Below are positions 1 through 6,227 of a stretch of 6,227 bases of DNA, piece by piece (positions within the stretch are counted from its first letter, which is position 1; every line of letters begins with the position of its first letter). Position numbers and translations under genes: made by a program. The stretch comes from Fontimicrobium_A sp034506455. Its GTDB lineage: Bacteria; Zhuqueibacterota; Zhuqueibacteria; Residuimicrobiales; Krinioviventaceae. The notes under the pieces are model-generated. The model was not told where the DNA came from and ran no database searches. It saw only the letters and a program-made list of their open reading frames with translations. Location: NCBI GenBank assembly GCA_034506455.1, contig JAPDPN010000145.1, forward strand, positions 1-6,227. The letters are read 5' to 3'.

Positions 1-2898
1 GGCACGGTCGGAAAAATTGTCGGCAAGGTTACCGACAAGGAGACCGGAGAGCCGCTGCCGGGCTGTAACATCGTGGTCGTCGGCACGACCATGGGCGCTG
101 CAACGAATGCAGAGGGCAACTATCTCATCATTAATGTGCCACCCGGAGTTTACAGTGTAAGAGCGAGCATGATCGGCTATCAAAAGGTCGTCAAAACCCA
201 GGTGATCGTCAACATGGATAAAACGACGACGGTTGATTTTCAGCTCGGCGTCGAAGTGATCCAAGGAGAGACGGTAGAGGTGGTGGCCGAACGACCTTTG
301 GTGGAAAAGGATGTTACGGTCAAAAAGACGGTCATCTCGGCTGCTGAAATTCGCAGCGCTCCGGTGCAGAACTTGTCGCAGATGTTTGCTCTGCAGGCGG
401 GGGTTGTGGCCATCAACTATCAGTCGTACGGTATACCCGGCTTTGCCGAGCGAGGTGTGGAGCAAATCCACGTACGCGGCGGCCGCTCGGGAGAAATAGG
501 TTATGTCTTTGACGGCATGTACCTAAAGAATCCGACATACGGCGGCATCGGCAACGGCACGCGGCTGAACAAGTACGCGATCGAAGAAATGGTCACCGAA
601 ACCGGCGTCTTTAGTGCCGAATACGGCGATGCGATGTCGAGCACGCAAAACTGGATCACCCGCACCGGCAGTTTCGAAAAGTACGAGGGTGTCTTTCGTT
701 ACCAAACCTCGGAGATCGGCGGCTCGCTCATTGCCGGCAAGACGAACAGCTTTCTTTATCCCATGTACCTGCAGGGGCTGAAAGACTTTGCCGGTGCTTT
801 CGGCGGTCCGGTGCCGTATACAAAAAACAAGCTCTCGTTTTACATTTCCGGGCAATCGACGCGGCAAAAAGGCCGAGTGTTGGAATTCGACGACAAAGTG
901 TGGACCGACGGTCCGATTCCTGGAAATCATCCGTACAATCCGGTTGCAAACATCGTCCCTCCCTATAATCCGAACGACCCCAATGACCATTCCGACCCTC
1001 TTGACCGCAAGAAAGGATGGGACGCCTTGGGTCACGAGTATGTTTGGGACGTATTTGGAAAGCTGGCGTGGAAACTGAGTCCGACGCAAAAGCTGGTCTT
1101 TACGAACTGGGTTGTCTCTACCGACATGATGCTGTACGGAAATTCCGGCGAATCAATCATGTTCCGGTATTATCCGGAGGGTAAGAATTATACATTGCTC
1201 AATTCGGACCGGCAGAATTTAGAGTGGACGCATCAACTTTCGAGCAAGACCTTTTACACCTTGCGGGCGTCGCGCTTTTTCCAAATGCGGCGCTATTTGG
1301 TGCGCAACAACGATCTGGACGGCGACGGTTACCCCGATTGGGTGGAGACGCGGCTTCACACCGACCCCCGCAAGCCGGATCAGAAACCGAAAGACACTGA
1401 CGGCGACGGCTATCCGGACGACTTTGAGAAGAACCTGACCCTGATGCGCGATGATTATGACGGCGAGGAGCTGCCGGACGGCGCAGAACTGGATCCGAAT
1501 GTGCATCCCGATCCTGCTGTTTTCCCTTTAAAGGGGAAATGGCTCGACTATTGGCAATATAACGGTTGGCGTTACGAGGCGCCATATTATGACTATGTCA
1601 TCGAAGGGTCCGGTAGATATTTTCATCGTTCCTATGCGGAAACTTTTGAAACCCGCTTTGATTTGACGAGCCAAGTCAACCGACATCATCAAATTCAATT
1701 CGGCGTGAACGGAAAGCAGCACAATCTCTTTTTCGACGAGATCCAACTTCCTTGGCTGCAGACGCCGTACAAAGAGTTTTACCACAAGTATCCTTATGAA
1801 TTCGCCGGTTACGTTCAGGACAAAATCGAATATCCCTATATGACCATCAATGTCGGGCTGCGGTTCGACGCCAACAATTACAACACCACGGCCTGGTCGA
1901 ATCCAAATGATCCCACCAGTCCCTTGGTGCGGACCAAAACCCAGTACCGCTGGAGTCCGCGCATCGGCATTTCGCACGTCATTACCGACAAGGCCACCTT
2001 CACTTTCGGTTACGGCATCTTTCATCAGCTGCCGATCTACCGCAACATTTATTTGAACAGTCAGCGTGACCTGACGACCTGGTCGCCGATTGTCGGCAAT
2101 CCGCTGATCGGCGCGCAAAAGTTGACGGCATACGAATTCGGCGTCAAAAATCAGGTGGCCGACGAGTGGGCCGTGAGCCTCGTCGGCTGGTCAAAAGAGT
2201 ACAGCGAGCTCGATGCGACCGAGCGCGTACCGGCTTTTCCCTTCAGCTATACGATCAGCAAAGGCATCGATTACGGTACGGCGCGCGGTATTGACGTGAC
2301 GATCGAAAAAGTGTCGCTCAAAACGCCGTGGAGCGCCCGCATCATGTACACCTATTCTGTGGCCAAGGCAAACCGCGCCGATCCCTGGGAAGGTTACCGC
2401 AATACCGACACGCCGGAAACCATGCCGAAGCGGGAAATTCTTATGAGCTACGACCGCACGCACGATTTCAGTACCTTGGCGGCCTATCGTTTCGGCAAGC
2501 GTAACGGACCCAAAATATTCGGCTTTTATCCGCTCGGCAATTCGCTTTTGAATCTCATCTTTTTCGCACAAAGCGGAGCGCCTTATACGCCGACCATCGA
2601 GGGAATTCCGCAGGAGACCAACTCTGAGAGAATGCCCTGGATCAACAGCGTTACGCTCAGCTGGCACAAGATCATCCCGATCAACCGGTTTCAGTTTAAA
2701 ATCGGTCTGCAGGTGGATAATCTTTTCGACAAAAAGAATGTTTACGATGTCTACAACGAAACCGGCAAGCCGAACGATCCCGGCCGACGTGCCAATAATC
2801 GGATTGCGGCAGGTCTGAACTCGTTGACGGTGTATGACCAGCCTTTCTTTTACGGGCCGCGGCGCAGCATTCAGTTTTACACGGAAATCGAGTTCTGA
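1..2898 (+). CDS. TonB-dependent outer-membrane receptor with carboxypeptidase-regulatory-like N-terminal domain (5' partial)
   Basis: This is an outer-membrane active transporter; TonB/ExbBD would supply the energy, and the substrate cannot be told from sequence. The frame is open from base 1 to the TGA at 2896-2898, giving 965 visible residues. The first Met codon, at 73, lies inside a folded domain, so the true start and signal peptide are upstream of the window. Visible order: residues 1-85 form a carboxypeptidase-regulatory-like beta-sandwich (VGKVTDKETGEPLPG, then TNAEGNYLIINVPPG and the IGY motif). Residues 90-96 resemble a TonB box. Residues about 101-223 are the plug, with VRGGRS at 158-163, FDGM at 170-173 and AEYGDAMS at 206-213. 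Residues about 224-965 are the barrel, with RFDLTSQVN-type strands, NLFDKKN from 907, and a terminal Phe as in BAM-dependent barrels. A long loop (about 437-535) carries three calcium-loop motifs. It lacks the features I would expect of a classical SusC. The downstream gene is probably co-transcribed. The family call is secure; the substrate is unknown. Confidence 0.93.
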   Translation, partial: GTVGKIVGKVTDKETGEPLPGCNIVVVGTTMGAATNAEGNYLIINVPPGVYSVRASMIGYQKVVKTQVIVNMDKTTTVDFQLGVEVIQGETVEVVAERPLVEKDVTVKKTVISAAEIRSAPVQNLSQMFALQAGVVAINYQSYGIPGFAERGVEQIHVRGGRSGEIGYVFDGMYLKNPTYGGIGNGTRLNKYAIEEMVTETGVFSAEYGDAMSSTQNWITRTGSFEKYEGVFRYQTSEIGGSLIAGKTNSFLYPMYLQGLKDFAGAFGGPVPYTKNKLSFYISGQSTRQKGRVLEFDDKVWTDGPIPGNHPYNPVANIVPPYNPNDPNDHSDPLDRKKGWDALGHEYVWDVFGKLAWKLSPTQKLVFTNWVVSTDMMLYGNSGESIMFRYYPEGKNYTLLNSDRQNLEWTHQLSSKTFYTLRASRFFQMRRYLVRNNDLDGDGYPDWVETRLHTDPRKPDQKPKDTDGDGYPDDFEKNLTLMRDDYDGEELPDGAELDPNVHPDPAVFPLKGKWLDYWQYNGWRYEAPYYDYVIEGSGRYFHRSYAETFETRFDLTSQVNRHHQIQFGVNGKQHNLFFDEIQLPWLQTPYKEFYHKYPYEFAGYVQDKIEYPYMTINVGLRFDANNYNTTAWSNPNDPTSPLVRTKTQYRWSPRIGISHVITDKATFTFGYGIFHQLPIYRNIYLNSQRDLTTWSPIVGNPLIGAQKLTAYEFGVKNQVADEWAVSLVGWSKEYSELDATERVPAFPFSYTISKGIDYGTARGIDVTIEKVSLKTPWSARIMYTYSVAKANRADPWEGYRNTDTPETMPKREILMSYDRTHDFSTLAAYRFGKRNGPKIFGFYPLGNSLLNLIFFAQSGAPYTPTIEGIPQETNSERMPWINSVTLSWHKIIPINRFQFKIGLQVDNLFDKKNVYDVYNETGKPNDPGRRANNRIAAGLNSLTVYDQPFFYGPRRSIQFYTEIEF
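268..288 (+). other. Candidate TonB box in the receptor
   Basis: Residues 90-96 of the visible receptor read ETVEVVA. This resembles known TonB boxes such as DTLVVTA (BtuB) and DTITVTA (FhuA). It lies between the N-terminal beta-sandwich and the plug, where receptors of this architecture carry the box. In the family this segment contacts the C-terminal domain of TonB in the periplasm. The assignment rests on position and similarity only. Confidence 0.55.
1312..1488 (+). repeat. Three tandem calcium-loop (thrombospondin type 3 / EF-hand-like) motifs within the receptor
   Basis: Three 12-residue motifs follow one pattern, D-x-D-G-[DE]-x-x-P-D-x-x-E, at residues 438-449 (DLDGDGYPDWVE), 465-476 (DTDGDGYPDDFE) and 485-496 (DYDGEELPDGAE). 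Acidic residues fall at positions 1, 3, 5, 9 and 12, the usual calcium ligands of EF-hand-type and TSP3 loops. Copies one and two share the DNA string gacggcgacgg. Spacing is 27 and then 20 residues. They sit in a long segment between predicted barrel strands (about 414-436 and 535-560), so probably in an extracellular loop. Calcium binding and loop placement are inferred. Confidence 0.75.
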
Positions 2899-2931
2899 TC
2901 GTCACGGAAGTTGATGAACAAACCGTGAATC
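2897..2931. repeat. Weak intercistronic inverted repeat
   Basis: TCACGG at 2902-2907 is the exact reverse complement of CCGTGA at 2923-2928, with a 15-base loop. GAT (2897-2899) and ATC (2929-2931) can extend the stem across a two-base bulge. No T-tract follows, so it does not look like an intrinsic terminator. It could be a modest mRNA hairpin between the two genes, or chance. Confidence 0.25.
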
Positions 2932-2939
2932 GCAAGCAA

Positions 2940-2945
2940 TGAGGA
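2940..2945 (+). promoter_or_regulatory. Ribosome binding site of the downstream gene
   Basis: TGAGGA, with core GAGG at 2941-2944, lies five bases before the ATG at 2950. It resembles a Shine-Dalgarno sequence at normal spacing. Together with the in-frame stop at 2926-2928 it fixes the start of the second gene. I see no clear promoter in the 51-bp gap, which fits co-transcription with the receptor gene. Confidence 0.6.
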
Positions 2946-2949
2946 TGTT

Positions 2950-3009
2950 ATGAGGACTATACAATTTATATGCTTTATGTGGTTGGCGTTCTGGGTCGGC
3001 GCGGCGGCA
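2950..3009 (+). other. Sec signal peptide of the large exported protein
   Basis: Residues 1-20 show a short n-region with Arg2, a hydrophobic core FICFMWLAFWVG (6-17), then AAA at 18-20 before the acidic ED. Signal peptidase I cleavage after Ala20 fits the A-x-A rule. Cys8 lies within the core and has no lipobox arrangement, so a lipoprotein is unlikely. Confidence 0.8.
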
Positions 3010-6000
3010 GAGGACGTTCGCAGGCCGCATGCCTCCGACAAAGAGCCGAGTTCTTTGGCAAAGAGCAGCTCTTCTCTCGCTGAAAAGCCGGAAGAGGCTA
3101 TTGCCCACCGAGCCAAAGGCTACCTGCTCAAGGGAGAGCTGAAGACCATGACCGCCAACACCGGAAAATTCGTTGGGCACGATTTTTCGAACTGGTCTAA
3201 TCCCGAAGGACTGTACAAAGGTTTCCAATATTTGGCGTCCGTAGGGCTTTTGGTCGGCGTGAATGGGGCGCGTAACAACTCTCCGCAGGAACTCAAGGAA
3301 AAATACCCTTGGTCTTATCGTCCGCACCCCAAAATTCCCGACAGCCTCTATTGGTGGGGGCCGACGGTTTCAGAGTCGATTCTCGACCGCACCTCCAATT
3401 TGACGCGTCCCGATTGGATGCCGGTAAAGGATCATCGCGGCAGGCTGCATTCAGGTCAGGTCATTGCCTCCAAGGTGCCCGAGTATGCGGCTTATGCGCC
3501 GATCAATGATCGGACGCCGCTATTGGCAACCAGCGATCAGCCGTTGAGTTGGCCGACGGGCTACTACACCCGCGAAGGAGAGTGGATGCCGAGCCCTTCC
3601 GGTCCTTATGCCGACTTGACCGATAAAGAAAAAGCATTGGTGGACAGCCTGCGGGCTTTTTATGACGAGGAAAACAAGGTCTGGCACTTTTGGCCCGGCC
3701 CCTGGGCTCGCGACCCGAATCCCAACTCGCCTACCTACGGTCAAGAGATTCCCGGAACGTTTTTCTCCGACTGCGACATTTTTATGGCTTTCGACGACCG
3801 CTGGGCGATCCGCGACGTCGATCCCAATCAAGGCTATTCAATGGGTATCGAGGTGCAATGCTCCGGATTTTCCTACGGCCGCTCTTTTGCCGAAGACATT
3901 ATCTTTTTCCCCGTCAAACTCATCAACAGATCCGACCGGATCGGCTATATCGAGCAGAATCGTAAATATATCGACTATACCAATAACGGCAATGGGTGGA
4001 ACTACCGCGACATGTACGTCGGCTTTTACTTTGACGTCGACGCCTACAACAAAACGGCTGAGGGGAGCCTGGCGGGCCGTACCAACGATGACGACATGAT
4101 GGCCTATAATCGCCGCCTTAATTTTGCCTATATTTGGGATTTGGACGACAAGTCCGGCAATTTGACCGGCATGGCTTATTCGGCGATCAAGTTCCTCGAT
4201 TCGCCGCCGGCGGCTCGCGACTTGGATCTCGACGGAGACGGAGTGATCGACGTCCGCAAGGGGCAAAAGCTCGGCATGACCGACTGGCACTGGTTCGACT
4301 GGTATGCCCGCCCCGGCGTGCGCGCCGTTGAATCCTCCGGCCCCTTTATCGGCGACGGCCAGACGCCTATTGCCGAAAACGCCGAAGAAGCCATGTTCCG
4401 CGTCATGAGCGGCGACACCACCGGACTCACCGAGTCGCAAAAAGACTGGTACTTTTGGCACAAACATCCCGGCACCGGCAAAAATCTTCACTTTAACTCA
4501 CTCCAAGACCTAATGACCGATTACCCGAACGGCCTTGATTGCGTTTGTATCGCTTCGGCGGGCCCATTCGATTTGGCGGTCGGCGAATCGGTCAATGCCT
4601 CGTTCGCCATCATCATGGGAGATAGTCCGCTGGACCTGGAACAGAACGCCGAAATTGCCCAATTGATGTACGACAACAACTACCAAGGTCCGGACCCGCC
4701 CAAGGCTCCGCAGGTGAACGCAGTGGTTAAACCTTATATCGACAAAACCGGCCAAAAACGCAACAAAGTCGTTCTTTATTGGGATCGCCGTTCGGAGCGT
4801 TATCGCGATATTATGACCGGTTACCAGGATTTCGAAGGGTATCGCGTCTACAAAAGCACCGATAACGGCAAGACATGGGGCAACCCGGAAAAGGATTTGA
4901 TTCGCGACGAACTCGGCAATGTTCGCGGCTGGCGGCCGATTGCTCAGTGCGATCTCATCGACGGCATCGGTGGTAGGGATAAATTTGCGCCCTGGATTTA
5001 TCTTGGTAATGACAAGGTCGACAAGGGGGAAGACAAGGACGGGTTATTCCACAGCTATACCGATTATGATGTCGAAGACGGTGTGACTTATTGTTATGCC
5101 GTAACGGCTTACGATTACGGTATCGATAAGGACAACCTGCTTCTTAATCCGCTCCGCTTTCAGTTCAATCTGGAATCCTTGGAAAACTTTAAAGGCAGCA
5201 GTGAGGCGGAACCGCAGTTTGTCAAAGTGACACCGCAACCGCGCGCCAGCGACTTTGTCGATGTACAGGTTGATACGGCATTCGACGGCACTCTGCGAAA
5301 ATTGAAAGGCAACGGATTGGCGAAAATATCGATCGAAGTCGTCGATCCTTATCAGGTAACCGGTCATACCTATCAGATCGTTTTCCGCGATTCGACGATC
5401 ACCAAGACCAAAGCCTTTTTGGATTCGACGGCCGTGGATACACTGGTCGGACGCACCAAAAATGTGGTTCTTTATGACTATTTCATCGACACGACCGTCG
5501 TCAAAAAAGAAACCGTTCTGACCTATAACGTTGTGGATATCAATACCGGCAAGTATATGTTCACCGATGCGACAGGCGCGCCGGTTTTTGATACTCATAT
5601 CCTGCACCTGGACGGTGAGGCGATCGGAGTCTCGACCACGATCGACAGCGTTAGCCGCGGGCTCATAAACGGTACCGAGTACGCTCCCATCTTTGACGGG
5701 CTGCGGCTCAAGATAACCAACATCACCAAACGCCCCTATTTCCGCCGTGCCAAATGGACAGGAGCATGCGATTACAAAATTACTTTCGATAAATGGGCAA
5801 ACGCCCTCCCGCGCGACTATATGCTGGTGTGGAACCAAAACTTTCCCGATTCAGCCTATAAGGTGAGCGGCACCGCCATTGAACGAATTCCCGTTCCTTT
5901 CAAAGCTTTCGATGTAACTGCGGGAAAACAGAAAGCGGTTCCGGTCGGCGCCCTTTGGATGGATGTGGATGAAGAACCCAAGGGAGTCTTTAGCAGCAAA

Positions 6001-6227
6001 GACTATATCGGCTTTATCGAAAACGCCACGTTTCTGCAAACGCCGTCCGGCAAGATTCCCCGCGGCGACCGCTCCTGGCGGCTGAGTTTTACCTGGTACG
6101 ATCGCGATCAGTGGATCGTTTTTCCGCCGGATACGATCATTACGACCACCGTCGATCCCCAAACGAACCAGACTGTCGTCGACACGACCATTATTCCGGC
6201 GGATTCGATTTATGTCCGCGCCAATAA
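2950..6227 (+). CDS. Large exported beta-rich protein with fibronectin type III-like module (3' partial), function unknown
   Basis: The frame starts at ATG 2950 and is open to the right edge, giving 1092 full codons; the last two bases (AA) cannot begin a stop. The start is supported by an in-frame stop at 2926-2928, a GAGGA ribosome binding site and an immediate signal peptide. Residues 1-20 are the signal peptide. Residues 21-50 form a charged, Ser-rich linker. The next part (about 60-420) is rich in Trp, Tyr and Asp, with WHFWPGPW at 245-252, SDCDIFMAFDDRW at 273-285, EDIIFFPVKLINRS at 315-328 and YVGFYFDVDA at 356-365. A calcium-loop-like motif lies at 426-434. Residues about 583-724 are FnIII-like (W611, DFEGYRVYKST at 627-637, TYCYAVTAYDYG at 713-724). 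A further beta-rich half follows, with VVDPYQVTG from about 797, PIFDGL at 913-918 and VPFKAFDVT at 982-990. I know this style from large exported FCB-group proteins, which often end in a C-terminal sorting domain; here that end lies outside the window. No catalytic motif was recognised. A structural, surface-binding or receptor-partner role is inference. Confidence 0.88.
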   Translation, partial: MRTIQFICFMWLAFWVGAAAEDVRRPHASDKEPSSLAKSSSSLAEKPEEAIAHRAKGYLLKGELKTMTANTGKFVGHDFSNWSNPEGLYKGFQYLASVGLLVGVNGARNNSPQELKEKYPWSYRPHPKIPDSLYWWGPTVSESILDRTSNLTRPDWMPVKDHRGRLHSGQVIASKVPEYAAYAPINDRTPLLATSDQPLSWPTGYYTREGEWMPSPSGPYADLTDKEKALVDSLRAFYDEENKVWHFWPGPWARDPNPNSPTYGQEIPGTFFSDCDIFMAFDDRWAIRDVDPNQGYSMGIEVQCSGFSYGRSFAEDIIFFPVKLINRSDRIGYIEQNRKYIDYTNNGNGWNYRDMYVGFYFDVDAYNKTAEGSLAGRTNDDDMMAYNRRLNFAYIWDLDDKSGNLTGMAYSAIKFLDSPPAARDLDLDGDGVIDVRKGQKLGMTDWHWFDWYARPGVRAVESSGPFIGDGQTPIAENAEEAMFRVMSGDTTGLTESQKDWYFWHKHPGTGKNLHFNSLQDLMTDYPNGLDCVCIASAGPFDLAVGESVNASFAIIMGDSPLDLEQNAEIAQLMYDNNYQGPDPPKAPQVNAVVKPYIDKTGQKRNKVVLYWDRRSERYRDIMTGYQDFEGYRVYKSTDNGKTWGNPEKDLIRDELGNVRGWRPIAQCDLIDGIGGRDKFAPWIYLGNDKVDKGEDKDGLFHSYTDYDVEDGVTYCYAVTAYDYGIDKDNLLLNPLRFQFNLESLENFKGSSEAEPQFVKVTPQPRASDFVDVQVDTAFDGTLRKLKGNGLAKISIEVVDPYQVTGHTYQIVFRDSTITKTKAFLDSTAVDTLVGRTKNVVLYDYFIDTTVVKKETVLTYNVVDINTGKYMFTDATGAPVFDTHILHLDGEAIGVSTTIDSVSRGLINGTEYAPIFDGLRLKITNITKRPYFRRAKWTGACDYKITFDKWANALPRDYMLVWNQNFPDSAYKVSGTAIERIPVPFKAFDVTAGKQKAVPVGALWMDVDEEPKGVFSSKDYIGFIENATFLQTPSGKIPRGDRSWRLSFTWYDRDQWIVFPPDTIITTTVDPQTNQTVVDTTIIPADSIYVRAN
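4225..4260 (+). other. Calcium-loop-like motif in the exported protein
   Basis: Residues 426-437 read DLDGDGVIDVRK. Acidic residues occupy positions 1, 3, 5 and 9 of a 12-residue EF-hand/TSP3-type loop, as in the receptor motifs. Position 12 is Lys instead of Glu, so the loop is incomplete. It occurs once, in the segment before the FnIII-like module. Metal binding is inferred. Confidence 0.5.
4696..5121 (+). other. Fibronectin type III-like module in the exported protein
   Basis: Residues about 583-724 begin with a Pro-rich lead-in (PPKAPQV). They show the FnIII hallmarks of an early strand with a buried Trp (VVLYWD, W611), a middle strand (GYRVYKST, 630-637) and a late Tyr-containing strand (YCYAVTAYD, 714-722). 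The module is longer than a standard domain of about 90 residues, because roughly 50 charged residues are inserted between the middle and last strands (KTWGNPEKD through DKGEDKDG). In the exported proteins of FCB phyla such modules usually act as spacers or in binding. The FnIII-like fold is probable from motifs alone. Confidence 0.65.

Noticed and set aside
73..75. ATG at 73 as the start of the receptor
   Set aside because: The frame is open to base 1, and the residues before Met25 (VGKVTDKETGEPLPG) form the first strands of the regulatory-like domain, so the true start is upstream of the window.
1528..2118. Open frame of 196 codons on the - strand
   Set aside because: It is antisense to conserved barrel strands of the receptor and has no domain signal.
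2897..2931. Rho-independent terminator between the genes
   Set aside because: The stem is only six contiguous pairs with a 15-base loop, and no T-run follows it.
3838..4491. Open frame of 217 codons on the - strand
   Set aside because: It is antisense to the well-supported exported-protein gene. Its Val/Gly/Ala-rich translation is typical of a shadow of GC-rich third positions.
5044..5838. Open frame of 264 codons on the - strand
   Set aside because: It lies wholly inside the second gene. That gene has a signal peptide, a ribosome binding site and family motifs. The antisense translation shows no recognisable domain and no supporting start site.
2950..6227. SusD-type substrate-binding lipoprotein as the partner
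   Set aside because: The signal peptide has no lipobox Cys, the protein exceeds 1092 residues against roughly 500-600 for SusD, and its motifs are beta-sandwich rather than helical TPR-like.

Overview
The window holds two large genes on the + strand, and both run off an edge. The base composition, the families and the protein style suggest an uncultured bacterium of the FCB group, such as candidate division KSB1, Calditrichota, Marinimicrobia or a relative. The evidence for this is a TonB-dependent receptor with an N-terminal carboxypeptidase-regulatory-like domain, directly followed by a very long secreted beta-rich protein. That protein has a 'DFEGYRVYKST' fibronectin-like module of a kind I associate with these phyla. 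The taxonomic call is inference from family style; no marker gene is present.

Layout: bases 1-2898 encode a TonB-dependent outer-membrane receptor that lacks only its extreme N-terminus. The reading frame is open to base 1, and 965 residues are visible. Its order is regulatory-like beta-sandwich, TonB-box-like segment, plug, then beta-barrel ending in Phe. A 51-bp gap (2899-2949) carries a ribosome binding site and a weak inverted repeat but no terminator. Bases 2950-6227 encode a second protein with a Sec signal peptide. Its frame is open to the right edge, with 1092 residues visible and no stop. It has no intact known catalytic domain that I can recognise. It resembles large exported or surface proteins of FCB phyla, with a FnIII-like module in the middle and a beta-rich C-terminal half.

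How they fit together: same strand, same frame, short gap and no terminator make a two-gene transcript likely. The arrangement looks like an envelope pair, a TonB-driven outer-membrane transporter plus a large exported partner. It recalls SusC/SusD pairs, but the second protein is not SusD-like. The most distinctive feature is a cluster of three 12-residue calcium-loop motifs (D-x-D-G-[DE]-x-x-P-D-x-x-E) inserted in a long predicted extracellular loop of the receptor barrel. A related loop (D-L-D-G-D-G-V-I-D) occurs in the partner protein. The substrate is unknown. No RNA genes, mobile elements, CRISPR arrays or origins were seen.
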